From Caldifarciminota bacterium (lineage in GTDB: Bacteria; Hydrothermota; Tepidihabitantia; Tepidihabitantales; Tepidihabitantaceae): a stretch of DNA of 27,507 bases. The number at the start of each line of letters is the position of its first letter. The stretch's first letter is position 1. The notes beneath the pieces were generated by a model, which did no database searches, was not told where the DNA came from, and worked only from the letters and a program-made list of their open reading frames with translations. Location: contig JAFGRF010000315.1 in NCBI GenBank assembly GCA_016935295.1, positions 1-27,507 on the forward strand, in the 5' to 3' direction. The position numbers were made by a program, and so were the translations under genes. Shown piece by piece: positions 6,869 through 14,375 of the stretch.

Positions 6869-7513
6869 TCATCGGATGAGCCCCAGCCAGTCGCCCAAGA
6901 GGAACTGGAGCCGGCCGATGAAGAGCGAGATGCGGGCCATGACCGTGTAGCCGAATGACGCGCCGAAACCGACCATGATGAAAACCACGCCGACGTAGCT
7001 GATCGGCTTGAGCAACCCCTTGCGTTCGGACGAGAAGAAGAAGTAGGATATCGTGCAAATGACACCGAGGAGTATGATGACTGCCCAGACGCCCTGCTGC
7101 CAGTCAGCAAACGAGGCTCGCGTCACGATGGTCGCTTTGAGCTGCTGGATGATGGTGGCGTCGACGCTGCGGGGAATCGAGGCACCGGCGCCGTAGCCAA
7201 GCGCGATGGCGATGGGGAAGCGCACCAGCCATGATACCTTCGGGATGAACCGGGTGAAGTAGAGCGCACCGATCATGGCGATAGGAATCAGGTAGAGCTT
7301 CTGGCCCTGGCTGACCGGGCTGAACAGGTACGGTACGAGGATGCGGTGCCAGTAGAAGGTGATGGCATAGCCGTTGGCGATGCCGACAAAGAGGTGCTCG
7401 GCGAACCGATAGAATGGGTTCTCCCGGTAGAGGAACGAGAAGACGGCCATGGTCAGGATCGCCGCGACCCAGACCCAGATGCCCTCCGGAGTTAACGGGT
7501 TCGCGATGTTCAT
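6869..7513 (-). CDS. Polytopic membrane protein, last gene of the DUF6754 operon
   Basis: I do not recognise a named family. The protein is 214 aa and very hydrophobic, with about six or seven predicted membrane segments: IWVWVAAILTMAVFSFLY, HLFVGIANGYAITFYWHRIL, LYLIPIAMIGALYFTRFI, LVRFPIAIALGYGAGASI, VWAVIILLGVICTISYFFF and ISYVGVVFIMVGFGASFGYT. Between the fourth and fifth is a soluble stretch of about 35 aa (RSVDATIIQQLKATIVTRAS). The ATG at 7513 overlaps the stop of the upstream gene by 4 bp, so they are translationally coupled. It is the 3' end of a five-gene minus-strand cluster and is probably a subunit of the same membrane assembly; that role is inference. Confidence 0.75.
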   Translation of the reverse strand: MNIANPLTPEGIWVWVAAILTMAVFSFLYRENPFYRFAEHLFVGIANGYAITFYWHRILVPYLFSPVSQGQKLYLIPIAMIGALYFTRFIPKVSWLVRFPIAIALGYGAGASIPRSVDATIIQQLKATIVTRASFADWQQGVWAVIILLGVICTISYFFFSSERKGLLKPISYVGVVFIMVGFGASFGYTVMARISLFIGRLQFLLGDWLGLIR

Positions 7514-8415
7514 TGCTTCCCCCTGCGGGTGACGAAGTACCCGATGTTGCCGATGACGATGAACACTATGATTGCGAGGTGGGCCGCGGTCTGGGACGAC
7601 ATCGCTTCGGTCGCCTTGCGCCGCAGGCTGAGCGGTGATCCAGCGGCGGCCAATTTGTCGGCGAGGAGCTGTTCGTACTCGGCCGCGCCGCGCATGCCGG
7701 CGAGCATGCCGGTGAACTGACCGGAATTGAGGTAGGTGTAGTAGTCGGCGGCGGACACCGCGGTCGTTCCGCAGCCAATGCGGATTCCGAACTGGGTCTG
7801 AGCGTAGGCAACCCAGGACAGCGGTGTCGAGGAACCGGCGATGGAGACCACGATCCCGATGTCGTTGAAGTTCTTGATGTGCGGCGTTATCGGCAGTGAC
7901 TCCGTAGTCACGCCGTAGTAGTCCACGGGAAAGACGTTGGTGATGCGCTCACCCATTCCGAGCATGACAGTGAGGAAGGGCGTCGACCATCCCCAGAAGA
8001 CGTAGTCCTCGCCGTTGATGACGGAGTCCTCATGCGTCGTCGCCTTCTCGTTGAACTCGGACGCAACCTGGCGTAGAGCTTCCTCGCCGAGACCGAGACC
8101 GTAGACCTGGGTCGACAGCATGCCGACGCGTCGGCCGGTGGCGAAGGCGTGGCGCAGCAGCGCGATTGTCATCGGGTGCAGCTCGGCCTGCGTATCCGGA
8201 GTGTAGTCGATCGAGATGGCCAGCGCCTTTTCTTCGGGCATCGTGTCGATGTAGCTGAACAGCCGGCTCACGGGCGGCATGGCTTTCGGCTTGATGCCGA
8301 AGGGGAAGATGAGCGGGAGCATCACCACCAGCCAGATCACGAGGAAGACCCAGCGGCGATCGATGCGCTGGAGCCGGTCCCAGAAGCCGCTGCGGGTCTT
8401 GTCCGAAGCGGTCAT
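7510..8415 (-). CDS. Bitopic membrane protein with large extracytoplasmic domain (DUF6754 operon)
   Basis: A 301-aa protein with an N-terminal membrane helix (WVFLVIWLVVMLPLIFPFGI, about residues 23-42) and a C-terminal one (LAIIVFIVIGNIGYFV, about 280-295). Between them lies a domain of about 230 aa that looks soluble and probably extracytoplasmic. It has alternating strand/helix character: ALAISIDYTPDTQAELHPMT, HAFATGRRVGMLSTQVYGLG, then GIVVSIAGSSTPLSWVAYAQ and GIRIGCGTTAVSAADYYTYL, and ends in a helical GMRGAAEYEQLLADKL. I cannot assign a family; the pattern suggests a Rossmann-like or periplasmic-binding-like fold, without catalytic motifs I know. It overlaps both neighbours by 4 bp (ATGA-type), a sign of tight stoichiometric co-translation. 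Confidence 0.75.
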   Translation of the reverse strand: MTASDKTRSGFWDRLQRIDRRWVFLVIWLVVMLPLIFPFGIKPKAMPPVSRLFSYIDTMPEEKALAISIDYTPDTQAELHPMTIALLRHAFATGRRVGMLSTQVYGLGLGEEALRQVASEFNEKATTHEDSVINGEDYVFWGWSTPFLTVMLGMGERITNVFPVDYYGVTTESLPITPHIKNFNDIGIVVSIAGSSTPLSWVAYAQTQFGIRIGCGTTAVSAADYYTYLNSGQFTGMLAGMRGAAEYEQLLADKLAAAGSPLSLRRKATEAMSSQTAAHLAIIVFIVIGNIGYFVTRRGKQ

Positions 8416-9080
8416 GACCCGCCTCCGCCGAGCCAGCCGCGCTCAATGCCGAGGAGGATTTTGAGCGACGTGGCGAAGATGCCAAGGCTGACGCCGAACC
8501 CGATGCCGCGCTTGGCCGCGGTGTTGGGCACGGCCAGTATCCACTCCGCGAAGTCGGGCAGAGGGGGGATGACTATGCGGGTAAGAGGCACGGCGCCCAG
8601 CATCAGGATGAACGCCGCAGCGAGCAGCAGCGTTGCCTCGAAGTTGCGGGCCCGAAACGCACGGTAGGCGGCCGAGGCCATGAAGAAGGCGAGCAGGGCG
8701 AACATCGTGGCGGCGAGCGGCACCATTATGTTGCTGAAGAGGGTCTGGATGTGGAAGCTGAAGCCACCAACCTGAGTGGGCAGGATGCCGGGTCGGTTCG
8801 GGTCGATGCCGCCCAGGAGACCGATGATCGCACTGATGAAGAGCGCGACGATGGTGATGTAGGAGAACGGCCAGTGCGCGGCCTTGCGCTTGATCTTGAT
8901 GAAGTGATGACGCAGGATTGACCCGACCCCAAGCACGAGGCTGAACGCCGCGATGATGCGCAGCACGTCGTTCCGGAAGACCTCGTCGACGCTGCGGACA
9001 ATGGGATGCGGTATGAGGAATGCGGCGGCGGCGAAGATTCCCACCACGAGGACGATCAGGAGAGGTAGTTGTCTTTTCAA
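8412..9080 (-). CDS. Polytopic membrane protein (DUF6754 operon)
   Basis: An unrecognised 222-aa protein with about six membrane segments: LPLLIVLVVGIFAAAAFLIP, VLRIIAAFSLVLGVGSIL, YITIVALFISAIIGLLGG, IMVPLAATMFALLAFFMAS, TLLLAAAFILMLGAVPL and IGFGVSLGIFATSLKILLG. Short basic loops such as RHHFIKIKRKAAH suggest their cytoplasmic side. The start is TTG at 9080, supported by a taggag site 5-6 nt upstream that sits between the stop of the DUF6754 gene and this codon. The 4-bp overlap with the next gene and 8-bp gap from the previous one place it inside the same transcript. Confidence 0.75.
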   Translation of the reverse strand: MKRQLPLLIVLVVGIFAAAAFLIPHPIVRSVDEVFRNDVLRIIAAFSLVLGVGSILRHHFIKIKRKAAHWPFSYITIVALFISAIIGLLGGIDPNRPGILPTQVGGFSFHIQTLFSNIMVPLAATMFALLAFFMASAAYRAFRARNFEATLLLAAAFILMLGAVPLTRIVIPPLPDFAEWILAVPNTAAKRGIGFGVSLGIFATSLKILLGIERGWLGGGGS

Positions 9081-9088
9081 GTGGTCTC

Positions 9089-10177
9089 CTATAGTAGTTC
9101 AAGGACCGGCGCCCTGAACGCGACCGCGAGCAGAGTGCCGACGATGATGAGCACGAGGATGAGAGCCTTCGAGTAGTCCTGTCCCTTGATAGCGCCCAGC
9201 AGGACAGGTTCCCGCGACAGGTAGGCCGAGGCGGCGTAAAGTTCCTCGCCGATGAGCGTGTAGTCACAGGCGGTGATGAAGAACGGCAGCTGCGAAAGGG
9301 CGTCGGTTCCCGCGATCTGGACGGCGCCGGACATCGCGCCGGTCTCGGCGAGGATGAGCGACTCGGCCCAGAACATGCCGATGAGGAAGTTGGTGGCCGG
9401 TTTCTCGCGGGTCATGATGCCGTCAACCGCGGCCGCATACGCGAACTGCTGGTCGGTCACGAAGAAGACTATGTCCTGGTGGAAGGCGTCGGGCCGGCCG
9501 GCTTCCGTGTAGCTCTGTTTGACCGTCTCGCGGGCCACGGTATAGACGATCGGATCGCGGTTGGGCACGATGAGCGGCGTGCCGAACTTGGCGGTTTTCT
9601 TGGCGACCTCGCCCAGAATGTTGATGGAAGCGATGGTCGCGACGTCGTCGATGCTGGACAGGCCGGGCACGTAGAGGATGGGCCGGCCCATCTCCGTGGC
9701 CCGACCGAGCGCCTCCTCGACCGCGTCGAGTCCGGCGATCCGCCGCATGAAGAGCTTCGCGCCGCGCTTGGCCTGTCTCAGGAAGAAGATGATGAGGAAG
9801 CCGAAGACGAACGTGAAGACCAGCGCCGGGATGTAGTTGGTGTTGAACCACTGAGGTGTGCTGACCGCGTAGCCGGAAGGTTCGGACTCGGCCGGTTCGC
9901 CGTCGGTCAGGGCCAGTACCCGGTAGCGGCTACGCACACCGTCCGGCGTGCCTTCGTCGACGAAGCTGGCGAGGCGCGGCCCGGTGAAGCCGACCGTGTC
10001 CCACGCCTCTCCTCCTTCGGGTTGGCGTAGGATGCGGTAGCCCGTGACCGGGTCGGGCGAGCGTGTCCACGTTACGATTATGGCCCGGCCGCCGTCATTC
10101 GGGCGGTCGACTGCCGACACCCCGGTGGGCGGCGTGACGACCAGCAGCACGAGGGCCGCGAGCGTACTGGCAAACAT
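9089..10177 (-). CDS. FnIII-TM-DUF6754 membrane protein, paralogue A
   Basis: A 362-aa protein from the ATG at 10177, chosen because a strong ggagg site precedes it and a signal-like sequence follows (MFASTLAALVLLVVTPPTG). Residues about 24-108 form a fibronectin type III-like domain (GRAIIVTWTRSPDPVTGYRI). A membrane helix is at about 117-136 (IPALVFTFVFGFLIIFFLRQ). The conserved DUF6754 region then runs from GLDAVEEALGRATEMGRPIL through VPNRDPIVYTVARE, DIVFFVTDQQFAYAAAVDGI and IGMFWAESLILAETGA. A last helix is at the C-terminus. The membrane topology puts the FnIII part outside and DUF6754 probably inside. Function is unknown. It is closely similar to the next gene upstream (paralogue B), so the two arose by tandem duplication. 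Confidence 0.85.
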   Translation of the reverse strand: MFASTLAALVLLVVTPPTGVSAVDRPNDGGRAIIVTWTRSPDPVTGYRILRQPEGGEAWDTVGFTGPRLASFVDEGTPDGVRSRYRVLALTDGEPAESEPSGYAVSTPQWFNTNYIPALVFTFVFGFLIIFFLRQAKRGAKLFMRRIAGLDAVEEALGRATEMGRPILYVPGLSSIDDVATIASINILGEVAKKTAKFGTPLIVPNRDPIVYTVARETVKQSYTEAGRPDAFHQDIVFFVTDQQFAYAAAVDGIMTREKPATNFLIGMFWAESLILAETGAMSGAVQIAGTDALSQLPFFITACDYTLIGEELYAASAYLSREPVLLGAIKGQDYSKALILVLIIVGTLLAVAFRAPVLELL

Positions 10178-10233
10178 AGTATTTTCCTCCGTTACTGCCT
10201 GCTGATGTGGATTCCCGAGGGAAATCAGGGGAA

Positions 10234-10261
10234 AGTCTATTGACAGAGGCAGGCAAGTCAA
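10234..10261 (-). promoter_or_regulatory. Promoter upstream of DUF6754 paralogue A
   Basis: Read on the minus strand: TTGACT (10261-10256), 16-nt spacer, TAGACT (10239-10234). This predicts a leader of about 50 nt that contains the ggagg ribosome site of the ATG at 10177. It separates paralogue A and the three following genes from paralogue B. Confidence 0.55.
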
Positions 10262-10299
10262 CAAAATGAGGCCGTTGCAGGCGCAATCGGGCCGAGTGG

Positions 10300-11388
10300 C
10301 TAGCCAAGCAACCCCGGGGCGTTGATGCCAAAGGCAAGCGCGATGGCGGTCAGCCCGAGCAGCAGGACGATGATGATGAGTTTGGAGTAGTCCTGGGCTG
10401 CGAGCGCACCCAGCAGGAGCGGCTCGCGCGACAGGTAGGCCGAGGCGGCGTACAGTTCCTCGCCGATGAGCGTGTAGTCACAGGCCGTGATGAAGAACGG
10501 CAGCTGAGAAATCGCGTCGGTACCCGCAATCTGGACCGCGCCGGACAAAGCACCGGTCTCGGCAAGGATGAGCGATTCGGCCCAGAACATGCCGATGAGG
10601 AAATTGGTCGCCGGTTTCTCTCGGGTCATGATGCCGTCGACCGCAGCCGCATACGCGAATTGCTGGTCGGTTACGAAAAAGACCATGTCCTGGTTGAACG
10701 CGTCCGGCCGGCCGGCTCCGGTGTAGCTCTGTCTTACCATCTCCTGCGCGACCGTGAAGACGATGGGGTCAGCGACGGGCACGACAAGCGGCGTGTTGAA
10801 TCGGGCGGTCTTCTTGGCGACCTCGCCGAGGATGTTGAGGGCGGCGATGGTGGCCACGTCGTCTACCCTTGACAGGCCTGGAACGTAGAGGATGGGTCGA
10901 CCCATCTCGGTGGCGCGACCTAGCGCTTCCTCGACCGCATCCAAACCGCTGATGCGCCGGACGAACAGTCTGCGGCCGGCCCGGGCCCGCCGGACGAAGT
11001 AGACCACGAGCAGGCTGATGACGAGCGTACCTACAAGCGCGGCGAGCCTGCGGGGGTCGAACCACTGGGGAGAGCTTCCGACCCAGCCGGTGGGTTCGGT
11101 AGGCGCGCCCACAGTGTCGCGCAGGGCGGAGAGGGCGTAGCGGTAGCGCGTGCCGTCCGTGACCTCCTCGTCGAGGTAGGAGTCCGCTCGCGGGCCCCGG
11201 AAACCGACCCGCATCCACGTGTCGCCTTCTGCCTGACGCAGCACTACCCAACCGGTGAGAGTGCTGTCTTCGGAGGTCTGCCAGGTGAGTGTTATGGCGC
11301 CGCCGCCATCGCCGGGCCTGTCCTTTGCGATCAGTCCGGGATCAATCGGTCCAACGGCCAGCAGCAGGAGGACGGTGACGTAAGACAG
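10300..11388 (-). CDS. FnIII-TM-DUF6754 membrane protein, paralogue B (start codon unclear)
   Basis: Paralogue of the neighbouring gene, sharing long identical blocks (for example DAVEEALGRATEMGRPILYV). The first ordinary start in frame is GTG at 11244, but it would cut off the signal sequence and half of the FnIII domain. The frame is open and homologous further upstream: DRPGDGGGAITLTWQ matches DRPNDGGRAIIVTWT of paralogue A, preceded by a signal-like LSYVTVLLLLAVGPIDPG. Aligning the two proteins puts the start at CTG 11388 (362 aa, the same length as paralogue A) or at GTA 11394, which overlaps the purF ATG-TAG end. Neither has a Shine-Dalgarno site. The gene either uses a rare start coupled to purF termination or has lost its start codon. 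Function is unknown. Confidence 0.75.
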   Translation of the reverse strand: MSYVTVLLLLAVGPIDPGLIAKDRPGDGGGAITLTWQTSEDSTLTGWVVLRQAEGDTWMRVGFRGPRADSYLDEEVTDGTRYRYALSALRDTVGAPTEPTGWVGSSPQWFDPRRLAALVGTLVISLLVVYFVRRARAGRRLFVRRISGLDAVEEALGRATEMGRPILYVPGLSRVDDVATIAALNILGEVAKKTARFNTPLVVPVADPIVFTVAQEMVRQSYTGAGRPDAFNQDMVFFVTDQQFAYAAAVDGIMTREKPATNFLIGMFWAESLILAETGALSGAVQIAGTDAISQLPFFITACDYTLIGEELYAASAYLSREPLLLGALAAQDYSKLIIIVLLLGLTAIALAFGINAPGLLG

Positions 11389-11390
11389 GG

Positions 11391-12821
11391 CTACATTGTC
11401 CAGCGCCGGCGCTCGCGCTCCATCTGGGCGAGATAGCGCCGGGCTACGCCGGTCGGGTACTTGCCGTCGAAGCAGGCGGTGCAGAACCCCGGAACCGCCG
11501 TGTCACCGCGCACCGCGGCGGCCACACCTTCGTAGGTCTGATAGACAAGGGCGTCGGCGCCGACGAACTCCCGGACCTGTTCGGCAGTCCTGTTCTTGGC
11601 CGCAAACTCGCCCCGCGTCATCATGTCGATGCCGTAGACGCACGGGAAGCGGAGCGGCGGGGCGGTGATGGCGAGGAAGACCCGGCGTGCGCCCGCGTCG
11701 CGGACCATCTGGACGATTTCGCGCGAGGTCGTACCACGCACGATCGAGTCGTCGACGAGCATGACGTTTCTGCCCTGTACCTGGGAGCGAACCGGGTTCA
11801 GTTTCTGGCGGACCGACAGGATGCGCCGCTCCTGGCCGTGCATGATGAAGGTGCGGGCGATGTAGCGGTTCTTGATGAGACCCTCGCGGAGTTCGACCCC
11901 GAGGGCCGAGGAGAGCGCGCTCGCCGCCGGGCGGGCAGTGTCGGGCACGGGTACGATGACGTCCGGCCTGACTCCCTGGCGCACGACCTCTGCCGCCAGG
12001 CGTCCGCCGAGGCGCAGCCGGGCTTCGTAGACGTCGATGCCGTCGATGACTGAGTCAGGACGGGCGATGTAGACGAATTCGAAGATGCAGGGCCGCGGCG
12101 TACCGCGCTGTATCTGGCGCCGGTGGACCTTGCCGTCAAACCCGACAAACACCGCCTCCCCGGGCTTCACGTCGGCGAACTTGTGGAACCCGAGCCGGTC
12201 AAAGGCGACGCTCTCGGAGGCAAATGCGAATTCGCGGCCCGCGCGCGCGAAGGTGAGCGGCCGGATACCGTAGGGGTCGCGGAACGCAAGCAGGCCGCGT
12301 CCGTGGATGAGCGCGATGACCGAGTAGGCGCCGTGGACACGGCGAAACACCCCGCGGACCGCTCTGAACGCCGAGGCCGGCGTGAAGCGGCCGAGATTTG
12401 TCCGGTCCAACTCCTCAGCGAACACGTTCAATATCGATTCGACGTCGGACAGGCTGGTAAGCTGGCGGAAGTCATTGCACATCAACTCGCGGCGCAGTTC
12501 GAGGTAGTTGGTGACGTTGCCGTTGTGGGCCATGGCGATGCCGAACGGGTGGTTGACGTAGAAGGGCTGGGCATCCTCGGTCGAGCCGGGACCGCAGGCC
12601 GGATAGAGCACGTGGCCGATGCCGGTCGAGCCGGTCAGGCGCGAGAGGTTCTTCTCATTGAAGACATTCCCGACGGTGCCATTGCCCTTTTTCAGGTGGA
12701 AAGTGCCATCGGATGTCAGGACGCCGGCCGAGTCCTGGCCCCGGTGTTGAAGCGCAAGCAGGCCCTCAACGAGGTCAGGTCCCACCTCGTGCCGGGCCAG
12801 GAGGCCGATTATTCCGCACAT
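11391..12821 (-). CDS. purF: Amidophosphoribosyltransferase, copy 1 (glutamine-site Arg replaced by Leu)
   Basis: A 476-aa class II glutamine amidotransferase catalysing the first step of purine synthesis: PRPP plus glutamine to phosphoribosylamine. Cys2 directly follows Met1, so no propeptide is cleaved. LQHRGQDSAG, HNGNVTNY (oxyanion hole) and LSDVESILN are present. The PRPP site VMLVDDSIVRGTTS and the flexible loop KNRYIARTFIMHGQE are intact. Four cysteines matching the 4Fe-4S ligands of the Bacillus-type enzyme are visible (PRPCIFEF, RFPCVYG, FCTACFDG). The odd point is residue 72: the universal G-I-G-H-V-R-Y reads GIGHVLYPACG, a single CGC-to-CTC change. That arginine (Arg73 in mature E. 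coli PurF) contacts the glutamine. Copy 2 keeps it. No ribosome site precedes the ATG; a promoter ends 6 nt before it. Confidence 0.93.
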   Translation of the reverse strand: MCGIIGLLARHEVGPDLVEGLLALQHRGQDSAGVLTSDGTFHLKKGNGTVGNVFNEKNLSRLTGSTGIGHVLYPACGPGSTEDAQPFYVNHPFGIAMAHNGNVTNYLELRRELMCNDFRQLTSLSDVESILNVFAEELDRTNLGRFTPASAFRAVRGVFRRVHGAYSVIALIHGRGLLAFRDPYGIRPLTFARAGREFAFASESVAFDRLGFHKFADVKPGEAVFVGFDGKVHRRQIQRGTPRPCIFEFVYIARPDSVIDGIDVYEARLRLGGRLAAEVVRQGVRPDVIVPVPDTARPAASALSSALGVELREGLIKNRYIARTFIMHGQERRILSVRQKLNPVRSQVQGRNVMLVDDSIVRGTTSREIVQMVRDAGARRVFLAITAPPLRFPCVYGIDMMTRGEFAAKNRTAEQVREFVGADALVYQTYEGVAAAVRGDTAVPGFCTACFDGKYPTGVARRYLAQMERERRRWTM

Positions 12822-12827
12822 GGCTGT

Positions 12828-12856
12828 ATGTTACCGGCAGTCTGCGGCAAAGTCAA
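12828..12856 (-). promoter_or_regulatory. Promoter of purF copy 1, predicted leaderless
   Basis: Read on the minus strand: TTGACT (12856-12851), 17-nt spacer, TAACAT (12833-12828), then 6 nt and ATG at 12821. Transcription should start at or next to the start codon. No Shine-Dalgarno sequence lies in the gap. Confidence 0.7.
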
Positions 12857-12885
12857 AAACGCGCGTCGTAGCGTTAGTCCGGCTG

Positions 12886-14325
12886 CTACAGCCAGCGCTG
12901 GCGCTCGCGTTCCATCTGTGCGAGGTAGCGCCGCGTGATGCCGGTCGGGTAGTCTCCGTTGAAGCAGGCCGTGCAGAAGGAGCGAGGTGTGAGGGACGAG
13001 CGACAAGGGCCGGCGACGGCCTCGACCAGACCCTCATAGGTCTGATAGACCAGCGCATCCGCACCCACGAGCCTGCGGACCTGCTCGACGGTACGGTCCT
13101 TGGCCGCAAACTCGCCGCGCGTCATCATGTCGATGCCGTAGACGCAGGGGAAACGGAGCGGCGGAGCGGTGATGGCGAGAAAGACCCTGCGTGCGCCCGC
13201 GTCGCGCACCATCTGAACGATCTCACGGGAGGTGGTGCCGCGGACGATCGAATCGTCGACCAGCATCACTGCCTTGTCTTTCATCTGCGAGCAGACCGGG
13301 TTGAGCTTCCGGCGGACCGACAAGGCGCGTCTTTCTTGGCCGTGCATGATGAACGTGCGCGCCACGTACCGGTTCTTGATAAGGCCCTCGCGTAGCCCGA
13401 CGCCGAGTGTCCTCGCCAGCGAGTTGGCCGCGGGCCGCGCGGTGTCCGGAACCGGCACGACGACGTCGGGCCGCACTTCCCGCAGCGCGACTTCAGCCGC
13501 GAGGCGCTCGCCGAGCCGGAGCCTGGCATCGTAGACCCCGATGCCGTCCAGCACTGAGTCGGGACGGGCGAAGTAGACGTACTCGAAGATACAGGGTCTG
13601 GGGGTTGCCGGTCTGACCTGCCGGCGATGCACCTTGTTCCGGTTGTCCACAAGCACCGCCTCGCCCGGCTTCACGTCCGAGAACCGGCGATAGCCCAGCA
13701 AGTCGAAAGCGACGCTTTCTGAAGCGAATCCGAACTCCCGGTTCTGTTGCGCGAAGACGAGGGGACGGATGCCGCAGGGGTCGCGGAAGGCCAGCATCCC
13801 CTGTCTGTGAACCAGAGCGACGACCGAATAGGCTCCATGGACACGTCGGAACACGCCATCGACCGCTCTGAATATCGAGGCGGGCGCGAAGCGGCTGAGA
13901 TCCGTCCGCTCCAGCTCCTCGGCGAACACGTTCAGTATCGGCTCGACGTCCGAGAAGCTGGTGAGCTGGCGGAAGTCCCTCTGCATCAACTCGCGTCGCA
14001 GGTCGGCGTAGTTGGTGACATTGCCGTTGTGGACCATGGCAATGCCGAACGGGTGGTTCAAATAGAAAGGTTGCGCGTCTTCGACCGAGCCCGGGCCGAT
14101 CGTCGGATAGCGAACCTGGCCGATGCCGTTGTTGCCGGCAAGGCGGCCGAGGTTCTTAGGGTTGAAGACTTGGGCGACCGTTCCATTCCCCTTCTTCAGG
14201 TGGAAGGTGCCGTTGGACGTCAGAACGCCGGCCGAGTCCTGGCCACGGTGCTGGAGCGCCAGCAGGCCTTCGACCAGACGCCTGCCGGCCTCACGCCGGG
14301 ACAGGAGTCCGATCACGCCACACAT
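12886..14325 (-). CDS. purF: Amidophosphoribosyltransferase, copy 2
   Basis: A 479-aa tandem paralogue of the preceding purF. Cys2 is the N-terminal nucleophile. LQHRGQDSAG, HNGNVTNY and FSDVEPILN form the glutaminase site, and the glutamine-binding arginine is present (Arg72 in GIGQVRYPTIG), although the usual preceding histidine is Gln70. The PRPP loop VMLVDDSIVRGTTS, the loop KNRYVARTFIMHGQE and the four putative Fe-S cysteines (PRPCIFEY, RFPCVYG, FCTACFNG) are all there, so it should be a working glutamine-dependent enzyme. The two copies diverge most around FGFASESVAFDLLGYRRFSD and near the C-terminus (AGPCRSSLTPRS). The gap between the copies is only 64 bp but holds a separate promoter for copy 1. 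This gene also has its own promoter 8 nt from its ATG. Confidence 0.95.
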   Translation of the reverse strand: MCGVIGLLSRREAGRRLVEGLLALQHRGQDSAGVLTSNGTFHLKKGNGTVAQVFNPKNLGRLAGNNGIGQVRYPTIGPGSVEDAQPFYLNHPFGIAMVHNGNVTNYADLRRELMQRDFRQLTSFSDVEPILNVFAEELERTDLSRFAPASIFRAVDGVFRRVHGAYSVVALVHRQGMLAFRDPCGIRPLVFAQQNREFGFASESVAFDLLGYRRFSDVKPGEAVLVDNRNKVHRRQVRPATPRPCIFEYVYFARPDSVLDGIGVYDARLRLGERLAAEVALREVRPDVVVPVPDTARPAANSLARTLGVGLREGLIKNRYVARTFIMHGQERRALSVRRKLNPVCSQMKDKAVMLVDDSIVRGTTSREIVQMVRDAGARRVFLAITAPPLRFPCVYGIDMMTRGEFAAKDRTVEQVRRLVGADALVYQTYEGLVEAVAGPCRSSLTPRSFCTACFNGDYPTGITRRYLAQMERERQRWL

Positions 14326-14333
14326 AAACTCAT

Positions 14334-14362
14334 ATGCTACCGGTAAGAGGGATAGACGTCAA
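14334..14362 (-). promoter_or_regulatory. Promoter of purF copy 2, predicted leaderless or near-leaderless
   Basis: Read on the minus strand: TTGACG (14362-14357), 17-nt spacer, TAGCAT (14339-14334), then 8 nt and ATG at 14325. The spacer ends in taccgg just before the -10 hexamer; the purF copy 1 promoter has tgccgg at the same place, as expected if the promoter was duplicated with the gene. Confidence 0.7.
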
Positions 14363-14375
14363 AGAGCGACCCCGG

